In this document: positions 52,207-61,176 of the stretch, in pieces
How positions within the stretch are numbered: position 1 is the first letter of the stretch
Layout of the letters: the number at the start of each line of letters is the position of its first letter
Assembly: GCA_002412965.1 (NCBI GenBank)
Contig: DHWB01000003.1
Coordinates: 393,149 to 457,148 of the forward strand
Origin: Desulfomicrobium sp. UBA5193
GTDB taxonomy: Bacteria; Desulfobacterota; Desulfovibrionia; Desulfovibrionales; Desulfomicrobiaceae
Length of the DNA: 64,000 nt
Direction: 5' to 3'
The notes under the pieces: model-generated
What the model was told of the DNA's origin: nothing
What the model saw: only the letters and a program-made list of their open reading frames with translations
Databases searched by the model: none
Position numbers and translations under genes: made by a program

Positions 52207-53442
52207 TTATTTCTGGGGCATGGGGAAGACAGGGGTGTAGCCTGCCCGACGTGATGCCTTGGGCCATACGGTGATGCGTTCCAGTCCCTGCCCCAGATCA
52301 TTGATCTGCACGATGGCCAGGGCCGCGTTTTCGTTCTGTCCGGTGGCGTCGAACTTGATGGAGTCATAGGCCACGATGGCGGCGGGACCGGTTTTGAGGT
52401 CGGTGGCGGCCAGGGCATCGCGGATCTTGGCGGGCTCCAGGGAGGCGGCGCGCTCCAGTGCGTCGGCGATGACGTACATGGCGACATAGGCGTCCACGGC
52501 CTCACCGGTCAGATTGGCGCCGTACTTGGCCTTGAATTTGGCGTTGGTTTCCTTGGCGCCGGGCTTGTTCACGTCCGTTTCCCACTCGACGATGTCGAAC
52601 ATGTACCTGGCGTTGCCGCTGGTGCCGCTGAGGAAGGTCGGGTCGGCATGGCCGCCGCCGGAACCGATGACCACCTTGGGGGTGACCTTGTAGTCGGCCA
52701 GGGTGTTGGTGATGAGCACCGCGTCAGCCGCGTTCGAGGTCAGCAGCAGGACATCGGGCTTGGCGCGACGGATCTTGTTGGCCACGGGGGTCAGGTCCGT
52801 TGCGGTGGAGGGATAGGGTTCGTCGAGGACGATCGTGAAGCCGGCTTCTTCGGCCAGCTTTTTCCACTGGGCGGCAAAACCGGTGCCCCAGTCGCCGTTT
52901 TCGTAAACAAAGGCGATAGTCTTGAGTTCCGTGCCGAATTCAGCCTTCATGTCCTTCAGGAAGGTGAACTGGTCGCGGGTCCACCAGGAGTCCTTGGCGG
53001 CGATGCGGAAGACGTACTTGAAGCCGCGCTCGGTGATGGTGTCACGTACGGAGACGGGCACCACGAAGGGCACGCCGTAGCGTTCGGCCACGGCCGTGGA
53101 CGGGTAGGTCACGCCGGAGTTCCAGCAACCGGTCACGATGTTGACCTTGTCGGTGTTGATGAGACGTTCGGTCTCGGTCACGCCGACGTTGGGATCGGAC
53201 TTGGAGTCGGCATAGATCAGTTCCAGCTTGGCTCCGCCCAGAGACTTGATGCCGCCGGCGGCGTTGATCTCTTCAACGGCCATCTCACGGGCGTTCTTGC
53301 CCTGCTGGCCAACGGAGGCCGATGGGCCGGACAGGGGTTCGACGTTGCCGATCTTGACCACGGTCTCGGCCATGGCGGACATGGACATGCCGACCAGAGC
53401 CAGCAGGGTAAGCGCGGCTGTTGCAAGGCTTTTCTTCGTCAT
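52207..53442 (-). CDS. livK: Liv-type substrate-binding protein, putative GABA or amino-acid receptor
   Basis: This 411-residue protein has a signal peptide cleaved after AMA (residue 25). The mature part VVKIGNVEPLSGPSASVGQQGKN is typical of type-I periplasmic receptors for amino acids. Neighbouring gabT suggests GABA or a related omega-amino acid as ligand, but the family binds many compounds. Confidence 0.88.
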   Translation of the reverse strand: MTKKSLATAALTLLALVGMSMSAMAETVVKIGNVEPLSGPSASVGQQGKNAREMAVEEINAAGGIKSLGGAKLELIYADSKSDPNVGVTETERLINTDKVNIVTGCWNSGVTYPSTAVAERYGVPFVVPVSVRDTITERGFKYVFRIAAKDSWWTRDQFTFLKDMKAEFGTELKTIAFVYENGDWGTGFAAQWKKLAEEAGFTIVLDEPYPSTATDLTPVANKIRRAKPDVLLLTSNAADAVLITNTLADYKVTPKVVIGSGGGHADPTFLSGTSGNARYMFDIVEWETDVNKPGAKETNAKFKAKYGANLTGEAVDAYVAMYVIADALERAASLEPAKIRDALAATDLKTGPAAIVAYDSIKFDATGQNENAALAIVQINDLGQGLERITVWPKASRRAGYTPVFPMPQK

Positions 53443-53572
53443 GGGGTTTCCTCATTTGGCCCAAAGGGCCGGATGTTGATGTGGGGCGCGCATTCGCCAG
53501 ACCTCTTCCCGTACCGCGTTTCCGCACGTCTCCCTGAAGTCCCTCGCCAGCGTGCGGTTCTTGAAAAAAAAG

Positions 53573-53602
53573 AAATTCCGCCCCATCGTTGGGGCGGAAT
53601 TT
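53573..53602 (-). terminator. Rho-independent terminator directly behind gabT
   Basis: AAATTCCGCCCC (53573-53584) and GGGGCGGAATTT (53591-53602) form a perfect 12-bp stem. On the minus strand it is followed by CTTTTTTTTC. It should strongly reduce read-through from gabT into the liv operon, so livK needs read-through or its own promoter. I could not find a convincing promoter in 53443-53572. Confidence 0.9.
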
Positions 53603-53603
53603 G

Positions 53604-54902
53604 TTATTTGGCGGATACGAAAGCCAGGGCTTCTTCCATGATCCCAAGGCCCTTTTCCAGTTCCGCTTCCGACGTGACCAGCGGCATCAGCGTGCGAATG
53701 ACGTTGCCGAAGTTGCCACAGGCCAGCAGCAGCAGACCGTTGTCGCGGCAGCGAGCGACCATGGCCTGGGTCTTGTCGGGAGCCGGTTCCTTGGTCGTGC
53801 GATCATGGACCAGTTCCAGCGCCAGCATGGCGCCTAGTCCGCGCACATCGCCGATGAGGGGATAACGCTCCTGCCAGGATTCGAATTTGGCCCGAACCTT
53901 GGCGGCGAGGGCCTGCCCTTCGGCCAGCACATGGGTTTCCAGTTCGTCCACGGCCGCCAGGGCCGCCGCACAGCAGACCGGGTTGCCGCCATAGGTGCCT
54001 CCCAGGCCGCCGATCTGCGGGGCATCCAGCAGCTCCGCCCGGCCGACGATACCGGAGATGGGCATGCCGCCGCCCATGCTCTTGGCGACCACTGTGATAT
54101 CCGGGATTACGCCCCAGTTTTCCATGGCCAGCATGGTGCCCGTGCGTCCGAAGCCGGTCTGGACCTCGTCGGCGATGAAGACGATGCCGTTTTCCTCGCA
54201 AAGGGCCTTGAGTTTGGGGAAGTATTCCCTGGGCGGGACGATGAAGCCGCCCTCGCCGGTCACGGGCTCTATGATGACGGCTGCCAGATGTTCGGCTGCG
54301 GCGTTGCCGATGAAGCTTTTCCTGATCACGTCCACGCACTTGATCCCGCAGGACGGGTACTCGCAACCCACGGGGCAGCGGTAGCAATAGGGGTACGGCT
54401 GGCGATAGATTTCAGGGGCATAGGGGCCGAATCCCAGCTTGTAGGGCTTGACCTTGCTGGTCAGCGACATGGCCAGGAGGGTCCGTCCGTGGAACGCTCC
54501 GTCAAAAGCCAGGATACCCTGTCTGCCTGTGGCATGGCGGGCGATCTTGACCGCGTTCTCCACGGCTTCGGCGCCGCTGTTGAACAGGGCGGCCTTCTTC
54601 TCGAAATCGCCGGGGGCGAGCTCAATGAGCTTCTCGGCCAGGGACACATAGTCCTCGTACATGACGATATGGAAGCAGCTGTGCACGAGGTTTTCGGCCT
54701 GCGCCTTGATGGCCTCGACCACCTTGGGATTGCAGTGGCCGACGTTCATGACGCCAATGCCGCCGACAAAGTCGATGTACACGCGGCCTTCCACATCCGT
54801 GATCGTGGCGCCGAAGGCGCTCTTGGCAAAGATGGGGGCGGTGTTGAACACGCCGCGCGGGATAGCCTTTTTCCTGCGTTCAAACAATGCGTTATTGGTC
54901 AT
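53604..54902 (-). CDS. gabT: 4-aminobutyrate aminotransferase (class III, GabT type)
   Basis: ATG 54902 (MTNNALFERRKKAIPRGV) has AGGAAG upstream; the longer frame to 54953 would overlap the sigma-54 promoter and is rejected. The product has 432 residues. GabT landmarks are DFVGGIGVMNVGHCNPKV, NSGAEAVENAVKIAR, GAFHGRTLLAMSLTSKV and IADEVQTGFGRTGTM, with the PLP lysine in VVAKSMGGGMP. It converts GABA and 2-oxoglutarate to succinate semialdehyde and glutamate. GABA would come from the patA-AOR 2 unit. Confidence 0.9.
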   Translation of the reverse strand: MTNNALFERRKKAIPRGVFNTAPIFAKSAFGATITDVEGRVYIDFVGGIGVMNVGHCNPKVVEAIKAQAENLVHSCFHIVMYEDYVSLAEKLIELAPGDFEKKAALFNSGAEAVENAVKIARHATGRQGILAFDGAFHGRTLLAMSLTSKVKPYKLGFGPYAPEIYRQPYPYCYRCPVGCEYPSCGIKCVDVIRKSFIGNAAAEHLAAVIIEPVTGEGGFIVPPREYFPKLKALCEENGIVFIADEVQTGFGRTGTMLAMENWGVIPDITVVAKSMGGGMPISGIVGRAELLDAPQIGGLGGTYGGNPVCCAAALAAVDELETHVLAEGQALAAKVRAKFESWQERYPLIGDVRGLGAMLALELVHDRTTKEPAPDKTQAMVARCRDNGLLLLACGNFGNVIRTLMPLVTSEAELEKGLGIMEEALAFVSAK

Positions 54903-54936
54903 GGTCCACTTCCTGTTGAAGATTTTTATCGTATAA

Positions 54937-54952
54937 AGCAAGCAATGGACCA
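54937..54952 (-). promoter_or_regulatory. Sigma-54 promoter of gabT
   Basis: The minus-strand sequence TGGTCCATTGCTTGCT has GG-N10-GC and TTGCT. Transcription would begin near 54925, 23 bases before the gabT ATG. Confidence 0.78.
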
Positions 54953-55497
54953 ATTTGTTAAATTCTATTATTCTAGATAAATAAATATTTATTTCATGAA
55001 GAGTGGGTAATTTTGATTCGAAAATGAATCAAAATTGCTTAAATTGGGCGTTCAAACAGTACGCGTAATTGAAAGATGACGATTTTGTACTTTATAGGTT
55101 TCAAAAATGGGGTGCTTTTTTCGAATTTGATCGAAAATCGACGTAGGACGCCACTTCATGAGCGGTCGCGAGTGCGCTTCTTGCTCAAGTTGTCAAAAAA
55201 GCATCCTTGCGCCAACATATCCAAAGGCGTGGAACCGAGCGCGATCGATGACCATGGTGATAGACTGAGCGATGAAATGGGCGGGCTATGCTGTTTTGTT
55301 CGCGGAAGCTTTGAATTGCCTTTCAGAATGGAATATCAATTGATTCATTGATGGATCAAGATTGGGGCGAAAAATGGCCGGTAAAGAAAGGAAAATGGTA
55401 CGACAAACAATTATATGCGAAATAGCAGAGCATTATGTAGTAATATGCCAAAAAAGACACAGATAAAACTGGGGGTTGTCATTGATCCAAAAATAAA
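54953..55497. promoter_or_regulatory. Upstream region of gabT with three TGATTC-N6-GAATCA sites
   Basis: The first site (55014-55031) is perfect, TGATTC-GAAAAT-GAATCA; three further matching bases on each side extend it to 24 bp. The second, TGATTC-ATTGAT-GGATCA (55341-55358), has one mismatch. The third, TGATCC-AAAAAT-AAATCA (55493-55510), overlaps the EBP4 stop and has two. They are 60-560 bp upstream of the gabT promoter and probably bind EBP4. No gene is supported in this AT-rich gap. Confidence 0.75.
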
Positions 55498-57219
55498 TCA
55501 CCTGATTTTATGCTTGCCCATTTTACGTACGACCGAGGGCTGGCTGATGCCCAGGTGGCGGGCGATTTCTCGCGTGTTGCCGTAGATCTTCCGGGCCCGA
55601 ACGAGCAACTCGCGCTCCACTTTCTCCACCGCCGAGGTCAGATTCAGGTCGTCGTTTTGAGCTTCCCCGCTCATGGCGATGCCGAGAGCCTCGTCGATGA
55701 CTCCCTCGTCGCTCATGACCACGGCCTGCTTGATCAGGTTCCTGAGCTCGCGCGCATTGCCCGGATAGGAATGGCCCAGCAGAAGCTCCATGCCTTTGGG
55801 GCTGATGCGTTTTTCCGTCTGGTATTGATCGTTGTACATGGTCAGGAATTTTTCGGAGAGTTCGAGCACGTCTTCGGGCCGGCTGCGCAAGGGCGGGATT
55901 TCCAGCGCCAGGGCGTTCAGGCGGTAGTAGAGATCCTCGCGAAAGGCCTTGGTCTTGACCTGCTCTTCGAGGTTGCGGTTGGTGGCGGCGATGATGGAGC
56001 AGCGGATCTTCTTGGGTTTGGTGCCGCCTACGGGGGTGAATTCGTTTTCATCCAGGCATTTGAGGAGCTTGGCTTGGAGGTGCAGCGGAGTCTCGCCGAC
56101 CTCGTCCAGGAAGAAAGTCCCGTCTTGGGCTACCTCCATAAGCCCCGCCTTGCCTTCCTTGAGGGCGCCGGTGAATGATCCGCGCTCGTACCCGAACAGC
56201 TCGGCCTCGAACAGGGATTCGGGCAGGGCCGCGCAGTTGACCGAGATGAAGGGCCTGTCACGGCGCGCGCTGTTCTGATGGATGAACTTGGCCATCATGC
56301 TCTTGCCCGTGCCCGACTCACCCAGGATGAGGATTTTCGAGGCATTGAAGTGAGCGAGCTTCATGGCCTTGGCCACCACGCGCCGCATGCCCGGACTCTC
56401 CATGGCCAGGCCCTGGGAGTTCAGTTCGAGCATGGTCACTCCGGCCAGTTCGTCCTTGACTTTGGCCTGCTCACGCTGGGCCTGGTCCAGATCCCGGCGC
56501 AGCACGTTGAGCTCGGTCAGGTCGCGCTCGTTGACTACGACCAGGGAAACGTTTCCCTTTTCGTCAAAGGTCGGGGTGCCGGTGACCAGCAGCTGTTTGC
56601 CCGTGCTGGTTGCGCTTTGGATGATGCTGGCCTGGGCCTTTGATTTGAGCACCATGAGCGTCACGGATTGGTCCACAAAACCGCCGGCCACGACCTCGGA
56701 CATGTTCTTGCCCAGAAAATCCGCGGCCCTGATGCCGTTCAGCCGCTCGGAGGCCTTGTTGATGGACATGATCGTGCCACTTCCGTCACAGACCCAGATG
56801 CCGTCGTTGGATGCCTGGAAGACCGCCTGAAAAGTCTGCAAGAGTTTCTGGTGAGAGTCGAGTTTGGTGGCCAGTTCCTCGAAGCGTTCGGGGCGCTGCA
56901 GGCTGACGATCGCTCCCGCCAGTTCGCCGTCCTGCATGTGGGGGGTGATCTCGAAAAAGAGCTGTACGCCCCGGTCCACGATGCGTCCTGTGCCGTTGCG
57001 GAAGGCTTCGGAGGAAAGGGCGGCCTTGGCCAGCGGGGCTGCGATGGGCAGGAATTCGGCCACGTCCCGGCCCACGCAGTCCGAGAAGCGGCGCCCCTGG
57101 GCTTCCAGAAAGGCCCTGGCCCGTTCATTGAGGTAGACGACTTTGCCATCCAGATCCATGGCCACAATGGCATAGCTGACGGAATCAAGAATGGAGTAGA
57201 GTTCGGATACTTCGGGCAT
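55498..57219 (-). CDS. Sigma-54-dependent activator EBP4 (PAS-PAS-AAA-TyrR-like HTH), putative GABA regulator
   Basis: This 573-residue protein has the same order as EBP3: two PAS domains (about 5-115 and 125-240), AAA+ with Walker A GESGTGKS, and the TyrR-like end REIARHLGISQPSVVRKMGKHKI. The sigma-54 contact loop is GSFTGA, a known functional type of variation from GAFTGA. It lies beside gabT and reads towards it. Binding to the TGATTC-N6-GAATCA sites is inferred. The signal is probably GABA or its transamination product. Confidence 0.85.
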   Translation of the reverse strand: MPEVSELYSILDSVSYAIVAMDLDGKVVYLNERARAFLEAQGRRFSDCVGRDVAEFLPIAAPLAKAALSSEAFRNGTGRIVDRGVQLFFEITPHMQDGELAGAIVSLQRPERFEELATKLDSHQKLLQTFQAVFQASNDGIWVCDGSGTIMSINKASERLNGIRAADFLGKNMSEVVAGGFVDQSVTLMVLKSKAQASIIQSATSTGKQLLVTGTPTFDEKGNVSLVVVNERDLTELNVLRRDLDQAQREQAKVKDELAGVTMLELNSQGLAMESPGMRRVVAKAMKLAHFNASKILILGESGTGKSMMAKFIHQNSARRDRPFISVNCAALPESLFEAELFGYERGSFTGALKEGKAGLMEVAQDGTFFLDEVGETPLHLQAKLLKCLDENEFTPVGGTKPKKIRCSIIAATNRNLEEQVKTKAFREDLYYRLNALALEIPPLRSRPEDVLELSEKFLTMYNDQYQTEKRISPKGMELLLGHSYPGNARELRNLIKQAVVMSDEGVIDEALGIAMSGEAQNDDLNLTSAVEKVERELLVRARKIYGNTREIARHLGISQPSVVRKMGKHKIR

Positions 57220-57385
57220 GGCGTCCTTGGCTTGCTTGATGAGGGAATCTGTGCATACTGTGTGTCGGGGAGATGCACAACCGACTGAGCGGGGCGGTTG
57301 TGGCGAGGCGGTTTACATTCTCCAGATCACAATTTTTTGTTTGACAATGTCCGCCCCGCTGTCTAGTAAGCCCTTCTGTTTGCGC

Positions 57386-57461
57386 GGGCCAATAGCTCAA
57401 TTGGTAGAGCATCTGACTCTTAATCAGCAGGTTCAAGGTTCGATTCCTTGTTGGCCCACCA
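57386..57461 (+). tRNA. tRNA-Lys (anticodon CTT)
   Basis: The 76-base cloverleaf has acceptor arms GGGCCAA/TTGGCCC, a D-arm GCTC/GAGC, anticodon loop CTCTTAA, T-arm CAAGG/CCTTG with TTCGATT, and an encoded CCA end. The anticodon CTT reads AAG. The first anticodon-stem pair (T27-C43) is mismatched. Confidence 0.97.
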
Positions 57462-57472
57462 CAAAAAATCAG

Positions 57473-57502
57473 GCTGCATCGTTCTTCGGTGCAGCTTTTT
57501 TT
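57473..57502 (+). terminator. Terminator behind tRNA-Lys
   Basis: GCTGCA (57473-57478) pairs with TGCAGC (57490-57495), followed by seven T. It ends the tRNA transcript 12 bases after CCA. The 220 bases from here to the helicase start carry nothing else that I can assign. Confidence 0.85.
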
Positions 57503-57722
57503 GTCGTCTTTTCGCCGCATTATTTTCTTTGCATTCCAATCCAAAGGGGCTTATGGCTCACCTCTCTCGCGTGAGCAGACTTGAGCCTTGAAGCCTTGCG
57601 GACCCTGTCCGGCAACGGCCCGTCATCATCTCGTCTTGGAGATTTTCCATTCTTCCGGCACGTCCGGCCTTCGATTGCACATCACGCCAGTCGTTGATTT
57701 TCCTCCAACCACAGGACCATTT

Positions 57723-59066
57723 GTGGATTTTTCCTCTTTTTCTTTTGACCAGCGTTTGAACGTTGGCATCCGTGACTGCGGCTACGTTACCCCTACCCCC
57801 ATTCAGATTCAGGCCATTCCATCCGTGCTCGACGGCAAGGATGTCCTCGGCTTGGCCCAGACCGGCACCGGCAAGACCGCTGCCTTCGCCCTGCCTCTGC
57901 TGCAGCGCATGATCAATGCCGGGATTTCCGTGCGCGGCCCGGTGCGCGTGCTTGTGCTGGCTCCGACCCGCGAGTTGGCCTTGCAGATTCATGAAACTTT
58001 CATCGCGCTGGGCAAGCAGACCGGCATCCGTTCCGCCGCGATTTTCGGCGGAGTGGGGGAGACCCCGCAGGTCAAGGCCGCGCGCCAATCAAGCGTGCTG
58101 GTGGCCTGTCCCGGACGCCTGCTTGATCTCGTCAACCGGGGTCTGGTGGACCTGTCCCATGTGGACACCCTGGTCCTCGACGAAGCCGACCGCATGTTCG
58201 ACATGGGCTTCTTGCCCGATCTGCGCCGGATCATGGCCAAATTGCCGGCCAAGCGGCAGAATCTGCTTTTTTCCGCGACCATGCCGCCGGAAATCCGCAA
58301 GATAGCCGATCAGGTCCTGGTCCAGCCCGCAGTGGTGCAGGTCTCCAATACGGCTCCGCCCGAAAAGATCCGGCATACCATCTATCCGGTCTCCGCCGGA
58401 CAGAAGATGGGCCTGCTCGAAGCGTATCTGGGCAAGACGCCGCATGACTGCGTGCTCATCTTCACCCGCACCAAGCATCGGGCCAAGAGCCTGGCTCGCA
58501 AGCTGGAGCTTAAAGGAATGCTTGCGACATCCTTGCAGGGCAATCTCTCCCAGAACCGCAGACAGGAGGCCCTGGACGGTTTTCGCTGTGGCAAATACCG
58601 GATCATGGTCGCCACGGACATCGCGGCGCGCGGCATCGACTGTGTGCGCATTTCCCATGTCGTCAACTTTGATCTGCCGGACACGGCCGAAAGCTACACC
58701 CACCGCATCGGTCGCACCGGCCGCGCCGACAAGAGCGGCGAGGCCATAACCCTGGTCACGCCGGAAGACTCTGCCCAGATCAATGCCATTGAGCGCATCC
58801 TGGGCAATCGTCTGGAGCGGGTGCGCCTTGAAGGTTTTGTCTATTCAAGCGGTGGCGACGGGGGCAGCGAATCCTCCTTCGAGATACCGCGTCCGTCTCG
58901 CGCTCCGGGCAGAGCTCCTTCCAGGACCGCCCCTGCGGGCAGGTCCGCTCGTCCCTCCTCCCGCAGCGGAGCGGAGCCGCGCAACCCTTCGACGCGTTCC
59001 TCCAGCCCCCGCCGCTCCGAATCATCGAGCCGCGGCGTGTTCGGAGTTGGCCGCGCGGCCTCCTGA
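57723..59066 (+). CDS. rhlE: DEAD-box RNA helicase (RhlE type)
   Basis: The GTG start at 57723 (VDFSSFSFDQRL) has AGGA 6 bases upstream and fits the family N-terminus; it gives 447 residues. The motifs are Q-motif PTPIQIQAIP, AQTGTGKT, PTRELALQ, LDEADRMFDMGF (DEAD), SAT and HRIGRTGRA. A basic, Ser/Arg/Pro-rich tail (about residues 385-447) probably binds RNA. It unwinds RNA duplexes in ribosome assembly or decay. Confidence 0.92.
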   Translation: MDFSSFSFDQRLNVGIRDCGYVTPTPIQIQAIPSVLDGKDVLGLAQTGTGKTAAFALPLLQRMINAGISVRGPVRVLVLAPTRELALQIHETFIALGKQTGIRSAAIFGGVGETPQVKAARQSSVLVACPGRLLDLVNRGLVDLSHVDTLVLDEADRMFDMGFLPDLRRIMAKLPAKRQNLLFSATMPPEIRKIADQVLVQPAVVQVSNTAPPEKIRHTIYPVSAGQKMGLLEAYLGKTPHDCVLIFTRTKHRAKSLARKLELKGMLATSLQGNLSQNRRQEALDGFRCGKYRIMVATDIAARGIDCVRISHVVNFDLPDTAESYTHRIGRTGRADKSGEAITLVTPEDSAQINAIERILGNRLERVRLEGFVYSSGGDGGSESSFEIPRPSRAPGRAPSRTAPAGRSARPSSRSGAEPRNPSTRSSSPRRSESSSRGVFGVGRAAS

Positions 59067-59114
59067 TCCGGCTGGTGTGATCCGAGGCGATACCAGCGCC
59101 TCATGAAAATGGAG

Positions 59115-59149
59115 AACCCCCTGCACGCACTGCGCGCAGGGGGTTTTTT
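59115..59149 (+). terminator. Rho-independent terminator behind the helicase
   Basis: AACCCCCTGC (59115-59124) pairs with GCAGGGGGTT (59136-59145), and T-residues continue to 59149. Confidence 0.9.
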
Positions 59150-59191
59150 ATGCTCTGTTTCCGGGCCGGTTATTCGGGAGTAAGCCCTTGC

Positions 59192-60085
59192 CTAATTCCT
59201 TTGTGGAGCGGCAACGCCGGTGTCGTTGTTCAAGGGGTTGATATTGAGAGGATTGACGCTGAGGGGGGCAGCTCTTTTGGTTGCATTGAGATCCATGGGC
59301 GTCTGCGTCGGGTCATTGAAGAGAAGGATGCTGACCCGGCGATTGCGGGGGTCTTCGGGGTTCTCGCGGATCAAGGGCTGAGTGGCCGCGTATCCGGCAA
59401 CGCGGACCATGCGTTTGGGATCGAGGCCGAATTCTTCCAGAATGAGCCGGGCCGAGGACGCCCGGTCCGTTGAGAGCTCCCAGTTGGTGTAGCGGGCGTT
59501 CGCACCGCCCAAGGGCTTGGCGTCGGTGTGGCCTTCGACGGCCAGCTGGTTGGGCAGGTCGCGCACGGTGTCGGCGATGACCCGGAGCACTTGGCGGGCG
59601 TCGCCTGTCAGTTGGGAACTGGCTGATTCGAAAAACGGATTCCCTTCGCCGTAGAGCATCTGGATGCGCACGCCATTGTCAAAGGTGTCGATGATCAATT
59701 CTTCTTTGAATTCCTTGAGGCGCTCCTCGATCATCTTGGCCATGGCTTCCTTCAGGATTTCCTCCTGGGATTTGCCTTCAGCATACATGCCCACGGTTCC
59801 TTCCATGATGATCGGCTTCAGCCGCTCCGGATCCGCGGAACTCTGTCCTCCGGCGCCCATGTTCATGGACGGAGGCAGCCCGTCGATGACGGAAAATTCC
59901 TTGAAATAGATAGAGAGCTGCTCTTTTTTCTCTTGGGGCACGTTGTTCAGGAGCCACATCAGCAGAAAAAAAGCCATCATGGCGGTGACCAGATCCGCGT
60001 AGGCGATCTTCCAGGCGCCGCCATGATGGCCGCCGTGTCCGCCTTTCTTGACCTTTTTGATGATGACGGCTTTTTTATCGGCCAT
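59192..60085 (-). CDS. motB: Flagellar motor stator protein MotB
   Basis: This 297-residue protein has a basic N-terminus with a Gly/His run (residues 15-23). One membrane segment contains the proton-binding Asp31 (AYADLVTAMMAFFLLMW). A C-terminal OmpA-like peptidoglycan-binding domain (about 150-275) has EGHTDAKPLGG. With MotA it forms the stator that couples ion flow to rotation. It is 35 bases after motA. Confidence 0.93.
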   Translation of the reverse strand: MADKKAVIIKKVKKGGHGGHHGGAWKIAYADLVTAMMAFFLLMWLLNNVPQEKKEQLSIYFKEFSVIDGLPPSMNMGAGGQSSADPERLKPIIMEGTVGMYAEGKSQEEILKEAMAKMIEERLKEFKEELIIDTFDNGVRIQMLYGEGNPFFESASSQLTGDARQVLRVIADTVRDLPNQLAVEGHTDAKPLGGANARYTNWELSTDRASSARLILEEFGLDPKRMVRVAGYAATQPLIRENPEDPRNRRVSILLFNDPTQTPMDLNATKRAAPLSVNPLNINPLNNDTGVAAPQRN

Positions 60086-60120
60086 GGTGTCTCACTTTAT
60101 CCTGCTCGACCATGATCGGG

Positions 60121-60972
60121 CTATTTCTTGCGCACGGCGCTTTCAAGTTCTTCAAAGGTGGGACGGGAGGAGCTGGGCACAGCGCGGCGGGCGGCCTCCA
60201 GCGCCAGGGCCGGAGCCCAGCCCAGGGCGAAGGACATGATGGCGGTCTTGGCCACAGTCAGGAGCGTGTGCTGGTCTCGGACTTGATGTTCGACGTTGGT
60301 GGCGAACGGAGCGACGAAACCGTAAGCCATCAGGATGCCGAAGAACGTTCCGACCAGGGCCGCACCGATGTGTTTGCCCAGGATCTCCGGCGGCTCGTTA
60401 AGAGCGCCCATGGTGATGACGACGCCCAGAACGCAGGCCACGATGCCCAAAGCGGGCATGGAGTCGGCGAGCTTGTTGATGGAGCCTACTGCGATCATTT
60501 CCTCTTCGTGATGCGAATCCATGTCGATGTCCATGAGCGTTTCGAATTCGTGGGGTTCCATACCTGCCATGGCATAGGTCTTCACGTTGTCGCAGATGAA
60601 ATCGAGCACGTGGTGATTTTTGATGACAAAGGGGTAGGGCGTGAAGATGCTGCTTTCCTTGGGCTTGTTGGCGTGGCTTTCAAGGGCGATGATGCCTTCG
60701 TGCTTGGCCAGGGTCAGCAGGTCGTAGAGCGCGCGCAGCAATTGGAGGTATTCGTCCTTGCCCGGAGCCTTGGCCGTGAAGGCGCTGGTGAAGCCCTTCA
60801 TCGTAAGCTTGATGACCTTCATCGGCGAGGCGACGAGGAAGGTGCCGATCGCCGCGCCGAGAATAATGACGAATTCCGCAGGCTGCCACAGAACACTGAA
60901 GTTTCCGTGGGCCATGATATAGCCGCCCGCAACGCACCCTAATACGACTACTAAGCCTATGATCGCAAACAT
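60121..60972 (-). CDS. motA: Flagellar motor stator protein MotA
   Basis: This 283-residue protein has four membrane segments and the conserved prolines in DSMPALGIVACVLGVV and in the region before the last helix. The cytoplasmic loop between helices 2 and 3 has the charged residues that face FliG. It is the first gene of the motAB pair. No other flagellar genes are in the window. Confidence 0.94.
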   Translation of the reverse strand: MFAIIGLVVVLGCVAGGYIMAHGNFSVLWQPAEFVIILGAAIGTFLVASPMKVIKLTMKGFTSAFTAKAPGKDEYLQLLRALYDLLTLAKHEGIIALESHANKPKESSIFTPYPFVIKNHHVLDFICDNVKTYAMAGMEPHEFETLMDIDMDSHHEEEMIAVGSINKLADSMPALGIVACVLGVVITMGALNEPPEILGKHIGAALVGTFFGILMAYGFVAPFATNVEHQVRDQHTLLTVAKTAIMSFALGWAPALALEAARRAVPSSSRPTFEELESAVRKK

Positions 60973-61176
60973 TGCGGTATAACCTGCCCCTCTCTTTGAA
61001 TTGAAATCCCGAATTCGAATGGCTTCGTGCGACCGTGAAATCGATGCTTGCCACCTAACGAAAACAAAACAGAACGTCTAACAACTCATGACAACTCATT
61101 TCCCGGAGCGCAACCGCAATTCCGGGAACGGGAGCGGCCATGTTTGTTTAATTTACTGATTTCATGATCTTAAAAC

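Noticed and set aside
57386..57461. tRNA-Lys as an integration site for a genomic island
   Set aside because: No integrase gene and no repeat of the tRNA 3' end were seen in the window.
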